Shown here one piece after another: positions 1-11,290 of a DNA stretch of 64,000 bases. The notes beneath the pieces are model-generated. The model was given only the letters and a program-made list of their open reading frames with translations. It made no database searches and was not told the DNA's origin. This DNA is from Cycas panzhihuaensis (Eukaryota; Cycadophyta). The DNA lies in NCBI GenBank assembly GCA_023213395.1, contig CM041465.1:27039741-27103740 (forward strand), in the 5' to 3' direction. A program made the position numbers and the translations under genes. Within the stretch, counting starts at the first letter, position 1. Every line of letters begins with the position of its first letter.

Positions 1-806
1 CTGCAGTTCTCCATATTGAATTTTTTGAGTATGTTCTTTATGTATTTGGATTGAGATAATCCAATGAAGTCACTTGTCTGATTTACTTCTATTCTAAGAT
101 ATTAATAGAGAATTCCCAAATCAGTCATCTCAAAAACCTTTTCAAGTTGGTTTTTGATAGATACAATTGAGGCATCATCATTTCCCATGAGTAGTATGTC
201 ATCTACATATATTGCAATAATTGTTACCTTTCCTCTATTGAGTTTTATATATAGACTTGGATTTGACTCACATCTGTGAAAGTTATTGTGTATTAAATTG
301 TGATCTAGTTTCGCATACCAATTTCTAGGAGCTTGTTTGAGTCCATAGAGAGCCTTTTTTAACCTGCATATTAGATTTTCTTACCCTGGTTTTCAATAGC
401 CTTCAGGTTAATACATATATACCTCTTCCTTTAGATCTCCATTTAAAAAGGCACTTTTTATATCTAGTTGATAAATTTTCCATTTTTGTTGAGCAGCTAA
501 GGCTATTATTGCCTTTATTGTAGTCAGTTTTGCTATCGGTGAGAAGGTTTCTTCATAATCTATACCTGTTGTTTGAGTATATCCTTTAGCAACCAACCTT
601 GCTTTATATCTTTCTATTTCTCCATTGGATTTCTCTTTGATTTTGTAAACCCATTTGCAGTTTACTATGGGTTTGTTTTTTGGACATTCCACTAGTTCCC
701 AAGTTTTATTTTTCTGAATTGTAGCAATTTCTTCATTCATGGTAGCTTTCCATTCTGCATGTCTTCTTGCCTCTTCATAATTGACTGATTCCAGAGAGCA
801 TGACAA
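1..806 (-). pseudogene. Copia-I reverse transcriptase (broken, truncated by window edge)
   Basis: This is the reverse transcriptase that copies the element RNA into DNA in virus-like particles. An open stretch at 806-408 shows the start of the domain (WKATMNEEIATIQKNKTW, KWVYKIK, ARLVAKGYTQ, QLDIKSAFLNGDL). A TAA at about 405, in place of the usual Gln after VYMY, breaks it, and the frame shifts near 390. LKKALYGLKQAPRNWYA follows further down. The catalytic YVDD is intact at 198-209 in the sequence IAIYVDDILLMG. The end of the domain and RNase H are not in the window. Confidence 0.92.
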
Positions 807-1029
807 AGCTTGATGTCTCTATGACCTGGTCTTATACTCATAGATGTCTCCTTCATTTTCTTCAATGGTTTTGAGATACCATTTTGGAAACCTTTTTAGG
901 ATTTCTTATTCACAAATGTCCCTGTGCTCTTTTTCATCTTGAATGTGAGAAATATCTTCTTCACTCCTTGGATAATACTCTTCAATATCTTCATATGTGA
1001 TGTCAGACTTGTCTTATAAGGATATAGAG

Positions 1030-2130
1030 GATTATTTATCTGCAGTCTTTGTTAATGCCTCTATTTCTTGATATTCCCTTCGAATTTTCCCTGGATCTTC
1101 ATCAAACACAATGTCTCTACTAATATGGATTTTGCTAGTTTTTAGATCCATGCATCTATATGCTTTTGATTTTGAGCAATAGCCAACCATTATACATTCT
1201 ATACTTTTGTTATCTAGCTTTGAACGCTTCTTGTTTGGAATGTGAACATAAGCTTTACACCTAAAGACTTTAAGATTACTTACATCAGGTTTATGACTCG
1301 TCCACGCTTCTTCAGGTGTAATTTTTTGTAGAGCATGTGTTGGACTCCTATTTATTAGATATACTACTGTGTTGACTGCTTCTGCCCAATATGCTTTGTT
1401 AATCCCTTTATCATAAATTAAGCATCGTGTTATTTCCATAATTGTTTTGTTCATTCATTTTGCAACTCCATTTGACTAGGGTGTGTATGAAGTGGTTATT
1501 TGCCTGTATATCCTATGATCTCTGCAGTAGTTGAGAAATTTCTTTAACATATATTCTCCTCCTCCATCAGATCGAATATATTTGATTTTATTATTACTTT
1601 CTAATTCAACTTCAACCTTGAGCTCTCTAAACTAGTCAAAAACTTCATATTTATTTTTTAAGAAATATATCCAGGTTTTTCTTGAAAAATCATTAATAAA
1701 GGTTAGAAAATACTTTGCTCCATTGATTGAACTTGGCATAATTGGACCACAAATGTCTGTATGTATTAATTCCAATTTACTTCTGGTCTTTTGAGTGCTT
1801 TCTGAAAAAGGACTTCGATGTTGCTTTCCCATCATACAACTCTTACAAATAAAAGAATCAAATGATAACTTTGGTAACCTAGTAACCATGTTAGAATTTT
1901 TTAATAGTTCTAATCTATCATTTGAGATATGTCCATATTTTAAATGCCAGATTTCATTACTATTTTTGCTTGAAACAACAAAAGATTTTACATCATATGT
2001 AGGCGCAATTGGGGTAGAAAGTAATTTATAAATATTGTCACTTTCTATACCTTCTGCTATTACAACACCATCCTTTTTCATGTCTAATATAAAATAATGC
2101 CTATTGGTATCAAAAATGGTTACCAATTTT
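1030..2130 (-). pseudogene. Copia-I integrase (broken)
   Basis: Integrase inserts the cDNA into the genome. The HHCC zinc-binding part is visible (WHLKYGHIS, then CKSCMMGK), followed by the core with the first catalytic Asp in HTDICGPI (about 1760) and the second in RSDGGGEY (about 1570). At the third site the expected Glu is Lys (GVAK, about 1470) and a stop follows, so activity is lost. The C-terminal part at 1454-1032 is open (PEEAWTSHKPDVSNLKVFRC, then IMVGYCSKSKAYR and SRDIVFDED). Several in-frame stops separate the open stretches. Confidence 0.92.
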
Positions 2131-2329
2131 TCTTACTAAGATGAGAAACTAATAAAAGATTTTTTTTCATCCTTGGTACATAGAGAACTTTACCAATTTG
2201 CTATGTTTTTCCATCAATTTCAACTGCTATTATTCCAATTCCTTTAATATGTAAATGAAAATTATTTTCTAATTCTACTGAACTAATAGATGAATATGGT
2301 TTAAGTGGTTCAAACCATTCTTTTCTTCC

Positions 2330-3354
2330 TGTTATGTGGTTTGATGCTCCCGAATCTATGTATCAGTTATCTGATGTTTTTGTACTTGCTGCTAATGCAA
2401 CCATAAAGGTTGTTTCTATATCATTCTCTTCTATTTCTTGATCTCTTTCTTTACTATAGTTTCCAGCTATTTATTTCCCTCTCTAAAGTATTGCTTTCTT
2501 GCATTAATAGGGAAAGTGACCAGATTAACCACAATGGTAATAAACATCAAAGACATGATAGTTACTTGAAAAATGTCTGGGTTTCCCATAATTGAAGCAA
2601 ACTCTTGCATCTCTTGGTGGTGTAGATCTTCCTCTACCTCTTCCATCAATCTAGGGTCCTTTGAAGTTTGATTTTTGAATTCAACCTCATCCTCTGAAGC
2701 TTGGTTGAGTGCATCCTCGTCTTATGTTAAATCTTGATACAAAGATTTCTTCTATTTCAGCAGTATCCTCTTTATATCATTTATTTCTTTGTTCTTGATT
2801 TAACATATGACTTATTAACCCTTCAAATGTCATCTTTGCTATTTGACCACTTCCTATTAACATGTTGACCATGTTATCAAAAGATTTGGGAAGTTTGTTT
2901 AGGACATGGTATACCAATTCTAGATCTGAGATTTTATCTCTTATAGAGATAAGCTCATTCTTTATGCTATTTATTTTGGCCACAAATTTAGATACAGATT
3001 GATTTTCTCTCAGTTTAAGTTTGTATAGTTCTTCCCTTATTGCGATTATCCTGGCCTCATTTTTTTGACTGAATAAGGAAGTTACTATATTCTAAATTTG
3101 TGAGGAGGACTCTACACCATCCACATAAGATAGAAGAGAATCTAAAATAAAAGTTTTAGAATTCCAATTGTAATATTATCCTTTTCTTCCCAAATTATTT
3201 GATCAACTATATCTGTGGGTTTTTTTTCTTCACTAGTAACAATTTTCCATGCTCCCTTTACTCTTAAAAGGCCTTCAATCTTGATTTTCCAAAGGCTAAA
3301 GTTCATTTTCATGAGTTTATCAGCTTTAGGAAGGGCAATAACTAAGGAAGCCAT
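2330..3354 (-). pseudogene. Copia-I Gag and protease (broken)
   Basis: Gag probably starts at the ATG at 3354 (MASLVIALPKADKLMKMNFS), followed by the capsid-like LWKIKIEGLLRVKGAW and, at 2983-2777, LVYHVLNKLPKSFDNMVNML. Two degenerate CCHC zinc knuckles lie at about 2600-2500; they show as CFNYGKPRHF and YHCG-SGHF with some Cys/His replaced. The aspartic protease active site DSGAS is at about 2365 in YIDSGASNHITG, directly after a stop that replaces Trp or Gln. Frameshifts and stops are frequent. Confidence 0.85.
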
Positions 3355-4048
3355 TTTTAGAATATTAATGAGTCACCTTTGAGTATGAAAGTACATGGTT
3401 GTATGACTATACGGTATGTATTTGTACGAAAAAATCAACTTATATGGATGAGCAAAATTAGGGTGTCAAAAGAAAGATCTAAGTGTGAGGATTCTAGATC
3501 TGAAGTTATTTTCCCAGAAAACTTAATGGTTAGGTCAGAAAATGCAATCAAATTTCATAAATACAGCTAGGATTTTTAGAGAAAAGTCTTCGTTTCTCAA
3601 AAAATATACTGAAAAAACTTTGAAAAATTATCTCAATCATTCAATATTACCCTAGAGAAGATTTTCAGTCAGAATTTACCCAAAATCAATGCTCTGAGCA
3701 GAAGAAAAATTTAGTAGAATGAGTAAACCTGTGCCCACTAAAAACTACTAGAAAACAGATTAAGATGAAATTTCCAGGCTTCGATCCTTTAGAAGAAAGT
3801 GACGGCCTCGCAAGGGTGAATCTCCTGGTAAAATTTTAGACAAATCTGAGCACCTCGAATTTTGTCAAGATGCAGTATAATTCAGACTCTTCCATCTTTG
3901 CACCGCATGCCTGCAGACTGTTCGCTTTCCTTTTGTCTTTCACTGTTACTTTAAAAAAAAACTTCACTTCTTGGTCCCAATTTGGACTTCAAATTTCTCC
4001 CTCTTTCTTAGATCATAGAACTAATTCTCATTTTCTGGAGGATAAACT
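3355..4048 (-). other. Copia-I untranslated leader between primer site and Gag
   Basis: About 690 bases lie between the primer-binding site and the Gag start. The small open stretches on the plus strand (3379-3570, 3870-4055) resemble no family I know. I see nothing else in it. Confidence 0.6.
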
Positions 4049-4060
4049 GCTTTGATACCA
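4049..4060 (-). promoter_or_regulatory. Primer-binding site of Copia-I
   Basis: The minus strand reads TGGTATCAAAGC, one base from TGGTATCAGAGC, the usual plant Copia site complementary to the 3' end of initiator tRNA-Met. It directly follows an LTR end ...TTTTTCA, so LTR and primer site abut. Confidence 0.88.
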
Positions 4061-4948
4061 TGAAAAACTATTCAATCTTTATTTCTGTCAAAAGTTACGC
4101 ATTATTATGATGTCTATCACTCATTTATATTGTACATATGAGAGAGAGTTTCAAATTGGTTTATCAACCACCTAAAGACTGATAAATGACTTTATGCCAT
4201 ATGGCATAATTATAAATGAGTCTAAGTTACTTAAGATAAAACATTACTTTTTACATTGTCATCATCCCAAAATGATCCATTACAAGTTATATATAGTGTT
4301 TAATATGACCAAGTTTAATTTTTACAAAAGGAGCTAAGTAAATTTTTTAGGACAATTATTAATAAATAAGACCTACCTTTGCTCCGAGCATTAGAACTTC
4401 CACCAACGAAGTTAAAAATTAGTTCTGTTAATACTAAATCAAAGTACATTCTCACTTGGTTGAAACAAGTGGTCACATGACCACCTTCAGTTTTAGTTTG
4501 ATAGACTTTTTAATGAGTGAAATTGAGCCAATATATTTTTTAGCCTTTTTTGCTAAAAGGTTAACTTTTTGCAAAAGTTTTTAATGCATAACTTTGTGAT
4601 ATGGTATCAAAATTGAGTTATATCTAAAATATTAGACTCCATTTTCTATTGTCTATTAAGTTGTAAGGTGAGAATTTTTTTTTTTGAAATTATTTTATGT
4701 ACTATTCTTATTCTCCAAAGTGGCACTAGTGAAGGGCTTCTTGCATGATGACCCTTAATAAAAATTATTACTTCTTGAGATGGTTGGAGTCCTAATTAGG
4801 ATATTTGCACTAGTCTTGGAGGTGAAGTGAGATATTTCTTGTGGTTGTTAAGTGTCCTTGCATTATTTTTCATATAATTTGATTGTAATTACTTTTAAGT
4901 AATCTACATTTTTTGAAGGTCTATTATTTAAAGCAATCTCCTTTATAA
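4061..4948 (-). repeat. Probable 5' LTR of Copia-I plus unassigned DNA
   Basis: The minus strand ends here in ...GAATAGTTTTTCA just before the primer site, so the LTR starts at 4061 and runs to higher positions. Its outer end cannot be placed because the partner LTR is outside the window. Somewhere before 4949 the sequence passes into DNA upstream of Copia-H. It is AT-rich, and I recognise no gene. Confidence 0.55.
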
Positions 4949-6246
4949 TGGTAGCAAATATTGTTAATATAATTGTACCCAATTTTGATAGAAATAACTT
5001 TCTTAATTAGAGTAGGCAAATGAAACCTATTTTTATTGCAAAGGATATGTGAGATCTTATCAATACAAGTTATGAAGAGATTAATAAAACAACCATAAAA
5101 GATGAAAAGAAAGATTACAAGGAGATTACTAGAGAAGAAGTCAATGAGTTCATCACAAAGGTTTAAGATTTAGTCAATCAAATGATATCTTTAAGAGAAA
5201 TGATAAGTGAGAAAAGGATTATTGAAGAGATTTTAAGGTGTATAGGAGAAATCAAAAGGTTTGAAATAGTGGCAATAAATATTGAAATTTCAAAAGATCT
5301 TAACATACTTAGGATTGATCAATTAAGTGTTATGCTCTTAGCTATTGAGGAGAAGAAAGGGGGTAATAAATCCATTGAATACACTTTTATAACCAAGGCT
5401 AGAATTAGGTAAAACTTTCAAGGACAAAGTTCTAGGATTAGGGGCTAATCCCTTAGAGGAAGAGGCCAATAAAGAAACCAATTTTAAAGATAAGATTTCT
5501 AAAATTATTAAGGTAACTTTTAAGAATAAGGTAACTTCTAAAGATAAGAAAATTATTAAGGACAAGGCCCTAATCAAGGTTTTCAAGAGTAAGATCAAAG
5601 GTATTTTCAAGGCCAAGGACAAGGCCAAAACTTTAGAAGAGGAGGAGAAAATTCTAGAGGTAGAAATCAAAGTCAAAGAGGAAGAAGTTCAAGAGGAAGA
5701 GAAACCACTCAATGTTCTTTTTGTCATAGAATTAGCTACTTAGAAGAAAATTATTTTGCCAAAAATGCAAGTACACAAAGGAACAACCAATATAATAATA
5801 AAAGAAAGGTATGATGATAGATTATTTCTCTCAAATCTAGTAGCTAATGAAGAAGATGATATTTAGTATATCAATTTAGGATGTTCAACACACATGACAT
5901 ATAAAGAAGAATAGTTCAAAGAGATAGATAATTCTAAGAAAAGTAGAATTCTATTTAGAGATAATACCATATATATAATAGTTAAAAAAGGAAACATTTC
6001 TATAACAACTGATTTAGGAGAAACAAGAAGTATAAATGATGTTCTACATGTTTTAACTCTAAAAAAGAATCTACTCTTGGTGAGTCAGATGATGGATCAA
6101 AAGTATAAAGTAATATTTGATAATACAGAATGTACAATCAAAGATAAGTTAAGGAATAAGGTGATTATGGCAAAAGGCCAAATGACTAGTGATAGATTAT
6201 TTAAACTAGTTATTCCTTCATTAGATTTATATGCTTTAAAGGCTTA
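4949..6246 (+). pseudogene. Copia-H Gag and protease (broken)
   Basis: The start is the ATG at 4949. The capsid-like part includes EEILRCIGEIKRFEIVAINI and SKDLNILRIDQLSVMLLAIE (5230-5345). From about 5410 to 5690 comes a region that would encode a Gln/Gly/Arg-rich tail; it is full of TAG/TAA where CAG/CAA repeats would be. A zinc knuckle at about 5712 is degenerate (CSFCHRISYLEENY, final Cys and His lost). The protease site at about 5877 reads NLGCSTHM in place of DSGCSTHM, so the catalytic Asp is gone. Confidence 0.85.
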
Positions 6247-6249
6247 AAT

Positions 6250-7270
6250 AAATGTTGATTATGAAACATGGCACAAAAGACTTGGCCATATAATTATAAT
6301 AGCTTAGCTTTGATGAAAATAATGGATATGGTGATCATACTCTTTGCTATAGAAACAAACAAAGAGCTTTGTGAAAGTTGCATACTTAGAAAATAACAAA
6401 GGGAAAGTTTTCTAAATGAAAGTTATAGGCCCAAAGGGCTCCTTCAATTGATCTATACAGACTTGTGTAGTCCAATGGATGTGCCTTCACTAGGTGGTGC
6501 TAAGTATTTCATAACATTTATTGGTGACTTTACTAGAATGACTTAGGTCTATTTCATCAAGTTTAAATTAGATGCTCTTTAATGTTTTGTTGACCTCAAA
6601 ACTTTGGTTGAGAAATAAAGTGGGCTTAGAATTATTACCCTAAGGTCATATAATGGGGGAGAATTAATCTCAAATGAGTTTAAGGCATATTGAAACTATT
6701 GTGAAATAAGAAAATAACTCCCTAATCCTTATATTCCATAATAAAATGGAGTTGCAAAAAGAAAGAATAGAACCATCGCTGAAATGGTAAGAAGTATGCT
6801 TAAGGATAAGCACCTTGGACATGAATTTTAGGCAGAAGTTATACACATAATATTTTATTTATTAAATAAGTATACCACTAGGGTTGTTAGGTGGGTCACA
6901 CTTGAAGAAGCTTGGATAGGTTGCAAGCCAAGCATAAAGCACTTAATAATTTTTGGATGCTTAGCTTTTTACACATGTTCTAGATTAGGAAAGGACCAAG
7001 TTAGATGATAAGAGCACCAAGTATATTTTTATAGGATATAACAATACTTCTAGATCCTATAATCTATATGACCTAAAGGATAAGAAGATGATTATAAGTA
7101 GGGATGCCATCTTCAAAGAAGATGAAATTTATCAAGATGAAGTTGCTGAAAAAGTTAAGGAAAAAAACATCATAGTAGAAATGGAACCAAATCCTAAAGT
7201 TATAAATATACCAAGTCCAAATAAAGTAGGACCCTCTACATCAAATCAAGAGGTCCCTAAGTGGATTTGA
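6250..7270 (+). pseudogene. Copia-H integrase (broken)
   Basis: WHKRLGH at 6269 and CESC at about 6372 mark the zinc-binding part. The core shows YTDLCSPM (first Asp, about 6456), LRSYNGGE (second Asp replaced by Tyr, about 6640) and GVAKRKNRT (Glu replaced by Lys, about 6750), so two of three catalytic residues are lost. The C-terminal part ends in SRDAIFKEDEIYQDE (from about 7100). Several TAA/TAG stops and a frame change near 6980 are present. Confidence 0.9.
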
Positions 7271-7289
7271 AGGGAATATGACCCTTCTA

Positions 7290-8900
7290 GCATTTTAGAT
7301 AACAACTTTGAGAGAAGAACCATTAGATCTCAAAGGGTAAAATTTGCCTTGATGACTTAATGATGGATGCAAATAAGCCTCATAACTTTGAAGTGACTAA
7401 TACACAAAATGAATGGAGAGAAGCTATGGAGGATGAGTATAATGTATTAATAAAAAATGATACTTAAGAATTAATAGATCTTCCACCAAGTAAGAATGCA
7501 GTTGGAACCAATTGGGTCTATAAGATCAAATATAGATAAGATGGAACAATAGATAAGTATAAATTAAGGTTAGTTGCCAAAGGCTATACCCAAATTAAAG
7601 GCATAAACTACAATAATACCTTTTCTCCTATTGTAAGATTTGAGATAGTTCATTTGATAATAGCTTTAGCTATATAATAAGGTTAGACAATTTAACAAAT
7701 AGATGTTAAAATTACTTTCCTAAACTGATATACAGAAGAAAACATATATGTCCAACAACCTAAAGGTTTTTAAGTAAAGGGGGAAGAACATAAGGTCTAT
7801 ATACTTAAGAAGGCCTTATATGGATTTAAATAAGCACTTAGAGCATGGTACTCTAGGATTGACAAGTATATTAAAGATAAAGGATTCCAAAAGAGTCAGT
7901 TTAATCCTAACTTATACATCAAGATAGAAGGAAGCTCAATACTTATTATGGGCTTATATATCGATGATCTTATGTATATTGGGAACGACACTCATTTGTC
8001 CCAAAAATTCAAATAAGATATATGTAAGGAGTTTGAAATGACTAATTTGGGACTTATACATTACTTATTAGGCTTAGAAGTATGGTAAGATGAAAATAGG
8101 ATATTTATTTACTAAAGAAAATATATACTAGACTTATTATACATGTTTAACATGAGTAATTGCAAGTCACTTGCAATGTTAGTAGAAGTTGGGGTGAAGC
8201 TATCCAAATTTAAGGATTCAGAATTAGTTGATCCTATCATTTATAACTAATTGATTAGAAGTTTAATTTACTTAACTTCAACCTAACTGAACATCATGTA
8301 TGCTATTAATATAGTTTCTAGATTTATACATGAGCCTAAGGTAACATATTAGCAAGCAACAAAAATGATTTTTAGGTACTTAAAAAGAATGGTTAGATAT
8401 ATATTTCATTACAGATAATTAAAGGACTACAGGTTAATTGGTTATACAGACTCATACTAGGCATGTTATGTAGATGACAAGAAATCTACCTTAGGCTACA
8501 CTTTCAGTTTAGGTTCAACAAAAATAGCTTAGTATTCAAAGAAACATGTCACAATTTCTCTATTGATTATAGAGGTAGAATACAAAGTAGCTGTAATAAG
8601 GGCTTGTGAGATAGTTTAGCTTAGAAGGTTGCTCCAAGATTTGTAGGAAGAATAAGTTAATCCCACATAAATGCTTTGTGATAATCAAAGCACCATTCAT
8701 ATGACATGGAATCCATTTTTTCATGACAAGATAAAGTAAATTAAAAATATAATAACACTTTATTAGGGAATTGGTTCAACAAGGTGAGATTGAAATGGTC
8801 TATTACAACACAGAAGATTAGGTGGTAGGCATATTCACTAAAGCACTTAGAAAGATAAAGTTTAACAAATTCATAGATAAGCTTGGAGTCTCCCTAAATG
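7290..8900 (+). pseudogene. Copia-H reverse transcriptase and RNase H (broken)
   Basis: Reverse transcriptase begins near 7410 (WREAMEDEYNVL), then TNWVYKIKYR, RLVAKGYTQ and ILKKALYGFK before a stop that replaces Gln. The catalytic box is present as YIDD in GLYIDDLMYIG (about 7950). RNase H shows YTDSY (about 8443), RACEIV (about 8600) and CDNQSTIHM (about 8670), the usual sites of its catalytic acids. The frame breaks near 8755 and the coding region ends close to the polypurine tract. Confidence 0.9.
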
Positions 8901-8908
8901 TATATTAT

Positions 8909-8920
8909 GGAGGAGAAATA
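8909..8920 (+). promoter_or_regulatory. Polypurine tract of Copia-H
   Basis: GGAGGAGAAATA immediately precedes the 3' LTR start. This is where plus-strand DNA synthesis is primed in LTR retrotransposons. Confidence 0.75.
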
Positions 8921-9034
8921 TTGGAATAATACCCATTTAGGCATATTGGCCTAGGGTTTGGTAGAGATTATGTTGGTATCACTAGCCACACCTAACTAAC
9001 TTATTAGATGTTTGTAGTAAATATTCTAACATTT

Positions 9035-9102
9035 CTTAATGCCATTTGGTGGTAGACATTGAGTGCTTCTTAATGCTAGTTGGTGGTAGACATTGAGTGC
9101 TT
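9035..9102 (+). repeat. 34-bp tandem duplication in Copia-H LTR
   Basis: Two adjacent 34-base units (9035-9068, 9069-9102), each starting cttaatgc and ending gagtgctt, differ at two positions. They sit just upstream of the TATA box, in the presumed U3 control region. Confidence 0.9.
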
Positions 9103-9117
9103 CCTGCTCAATTCTTG

Positions 9118-9127
9118 CCTATAAATT
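9118..9127 (+). promoter_or_regulatory. TATA box in Copia-H LTR
   Basis: CCTATAAATT in the context TTGCCTATAAATTCATGG fits a plant TATA box about 195 bases into the LTR, just after the 34-bp duplication. Confidence 0.6.
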
Positions 9128-9284
9128 CATGGGGTCCAAAGGCACTAGTATTCTTTAATATAACCATTATATTAGATTCTACTTTAGCCTGTTTGTGCAT
9201 TCTTTATCCCCTCTAAACCCCCTACATTCCTTCATCTATAGGGTAAGCAATATTAGATCCTTGATAAGGCCTTAGAGGCATGTC

Positions 9285-9960
9285 CTATGTTTAATGGAGA
9301 TAGAATAATTATAGTAGAGTAACAAATAGAATTTTTTTCTATGATGTAGATGATATTGAACATCATTGGGCCTAATGTGGCAATTAGGCTTTTAATCTAT
9401 TCTTTGATAAAAATTATTGCTACGTGGCTTTATAATTTACCTAATATCTTCATTAATGATTAGAAACATTTGATACAAGTATTTAAAGTTAAATATGGAA
9501 ACAAGCAGACTTTTACAACAATAATAAGATAATTAGCAAGCATGAGAAAAGGAGTCAACAAAAGTACTACCAATTATGTTAAGAGATTTAAGAGAACTTT
9601 CAAGTAGATTTATGTTGAAAATTGACCTACATAAGGTATTTTAATGGAGTGGTTTCTAGATGGGCTTGACCCTGAAACTAAGCTAATGATATTCTTAAAG
9701 AACCAGATGATTTTCAAGTAGTAAAAGGCACTACTCTTGCTTTGGAGATAGTAATAGATAGATGTAAAAAAACTCCTTTCCTTTTCATCCAAACTCTAGA
9801 AGGAAGAATCCTCCACCACCACCTCAATAAGTAAAAGGAGGTGTATAAGTCATGATTAAGAAGTTGAATAAGAAGGTGTAATATTGGAAGATATAAGCCA
9901 AAGGAAAGGATCCACATGACATCATTTTATTAAAAATGCCTAAAGAATAGCCAACAAATT
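9285..9960 (+). pseudogene. Gypsy-FG Gag (broken)
   Basis: The capsid-type signature is readable across stops: MFNGDR (9291), ATWLYNLPNIFIND (about 9420), VFKVKYGNKQTFTT (about 9480), SMRKGVNKSTTNYVKRFKR (about 9540), then GLDPETKLMIFL (about 9660). This is the pattern of plant Ty3/Gypsy Gag (a W..LP...I..F..L...F core). At least five stops interrupt it. No intact zinc knuckle is seen downstream to 9960. Confidence 0.8.
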
Positions 9961-10429
9961 TATATTTAGAAGATGAATCCAATATTATGGCTATTGATGA
10001 ATAGGATATCTAATATAAAAAAAATGCCAAGCTATACATATATTAGTGATGATGCACTGCCATTAAATTATGGAGTCTCTACAATTATAATAGCATCCTT
10101 TAATGATAATCAAGAATGAAAGTTTCCTCCTACCAATCTAATAGTTATGACTAGGTCATAAGTCAAATAATGATATAAGCTTATTGAAGAATAGAGGTTT
10201 ATTATTGTTGAGAAAATAGAAAAGGTAATTAGAGGTAATGCTCCTATGAGAACACCTCAAAGTACTACAATAATTATCATGGAGAAAAATACAAAGGCCT
10301 CTAATAGAAGATGAGTATGATATTTTAAGAGAAATGAAGAAGTACCCTACTAGATCGAACCTCTTTTAGGCTATGAAGTTGTTTGAGTAGAGGGATAGGT
10401 TGATAAAGGTGCTTTAATAATAAAGGGAT
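9961..10429 (+). other. Gypsy-FG linker between Gag and protease
   Basis: Low-complexity, stop-rich continuation of the Gag-protease region. I recognise no domain in it. Confidence 0.5.
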
Positions 10430-10860
10430 CCTTATTTGAACACTTAGATTCATGATAGGGTGGCTTTTGTTGTTGTCTTAGCTTTGAAATATAAGGATTC
10501 TTCTTTTTATATCTTTCTAAATATTTATGATGATTTTACCCTTCACAATTATATTGTGGATATGAGAGCCTTATATAATTGATGCCCTATACTATAATTA
10601 AGGCCTTAAGCATTAAAGGAATGAAACCTAGAATTTAGACTAGTGGCTATGATTGGTGAAATTAAAGATCTAGTTGTTCCTTAAATAATTTTCCCTAGAA
10701 TTTTAATACCTACCACTATAATGATAGTGGATATCCTACCTATCTATGGCATGTTGCTTGGGAAGGAATATATTTATAACACATGGGTTATTCCTAATCT
10801 AAGGATGGGTAATATTATGTTCCCATTAGGCTAAGATCCCATTACCTTATTAAGGAGAGA
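10430..10860 (+). pseudogene. Gypsy-FG retropepsin (broken)
   Basis: The active-site region reads IVDMRALYN (about 10553-10580), where the family has a D-T-G-A/S motif; Asp is kept, Thr and Gly are lost. IIKALSIKGMKPRI follows in another frame, then IVDILPIYGMLLGKEY (about 10725-10770), matching the conserved second half of plant Gypsy proteases (a GMLLGR/S-type motif). The enzyme would cleave the Gag-Pol polyprotein. Confidence 0.8.
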
Positions 10861-11290
10861 AAGTTATATGAATCATATGGAAAATAAAGTTGGTCCACTT
10901 TTTGATTTTGGTTTTGATCCAACAAGTTTGGGAACTTGTATAGTCCTACTACAAAATGATGCTTTGCTTATAATAGAGGAGGAGAAATATTACATAGGCT
11001 TGATAAGGCAATACTCAATTTGGGAGATATCCTTTGATAAGATCAAATCAAAGATGGGAGCAATGGCATGTGTTTTAATATAATCTCTTGATGGAGAGCT
11101 CTTTCTTTTTTCCCTCAAATTAATGCTTGAAAATATAAATAATATTGTAAAGTATGGAGCCTTAATTCTAGGACTTCATAAGGTTTTAGATTTATAAGTT
11201 AAATTATTGAAGATTTAAGGGGACTCATGGGTAGTCATAAATTATATAAAGAACATACGTTCTACTAAATGTAATAGGTTGAAGGGTTAC
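10861..11290 (+). pseudogene. Gypsy-FG RNase H-like domain, first part
   Basis: WEISFDKIKSKMGAMACVLI (from about 11022) and, after a stop, LILGLHKVLDL and GDSWVVINYIKNI match the second, archaeal-type RNase H of plant Gypsy elements (pattern W...FDG...G.GAG..L, EYEAL..GL, GDS.LV..Q). The GDS Asp is kept and the EYEAL Glu is changed (KYGAL). The domain lies before reverse transcriptase, because the frame continues into 52659. The outer Tat insertion cuts it right after NRLKGY. Confidence 0.85.
11286..11290 (+). repeat. Target-site duplication, left copy, outer Tat insertion
   Basis: gttac, paired with attat at 52654-52658. The two differences are G/A and C/T transitions. Removing one copy together with the insertion restores the Gypsy-FG reading frame. 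Confidence 0.85.

Larger units (their letters stand above)
1..4060 (-). mobile_element. Copia-I LTR retrotransposon, internal region (3' end outside window)
   Basis: Read on the minus strand, the segment carries Copia domains in the Copia order: Gag (about 3354 down to 2450), protease (about 2380), integrase (about 2130 to 1030) and reverse transcriptase (806 to 1). A primer-binding site lies at 4049-4060. Integrase before reverse transcriptase is diagnostic of Ty1/Copia. Stops and frameshifts break every domain, so it is a dead copy. RNase H, polypurine tract and 3' LTR would lie to the left of the window. Confidence 0.93.
4949..9248 (+). mobile_element. Copia-H LTR retrotransposon, no 5' LTR found
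   Basis: Gag, protease, integrase, reverse transcriptase and RNase H follow in Copia order on the plus strand, then a polypurine tract and a 3' LTR. No sequence resembling the 3' LTR was found upstream of Gag, so the 5' LTR seems deleted. Dozens of stops interrupt the coding region, many where Gln is expected. The right end is placed at 9248 by eye, because Gypsy-FG Gag is recognisable from about 9285. Confidence 0.85.
8922..9248 (+). repeat. 3' LTR of Copia-H
   Basis: Starts with TGGAATAATACCC after the polypurine tract. It holds a 34-bp tandem duplication and a TATA box. The right end is approximate, because no second LTR copy is available for comparison. Confidence 0.7.
9285..11290 (+). 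mobile_element. Gypsy-FG retrotransposon, left half
   Basis: Plus-strand Gag, retropepsin and RNase H-like domains run up to 11290, where the outer Tat LTR begins. The reading frame resumes at 52659 after the 5-bp target duplication (gttac at 11286-11290, attat at 52654-52658) with the next RNase H residues and then reverse transcriptase. The 5' LTR was not found. Copia-H lies directly upstream and may have interrupted or replaced it. Confidence 0.88.

Noticed and set aside
4600-4620. TGGTATCAAAATTGAG as a primer site of Copia-H.
   Set aside because: Only the first eight bases fit, and the sequence before it does not resemble the Copia-H 3' LTR end.
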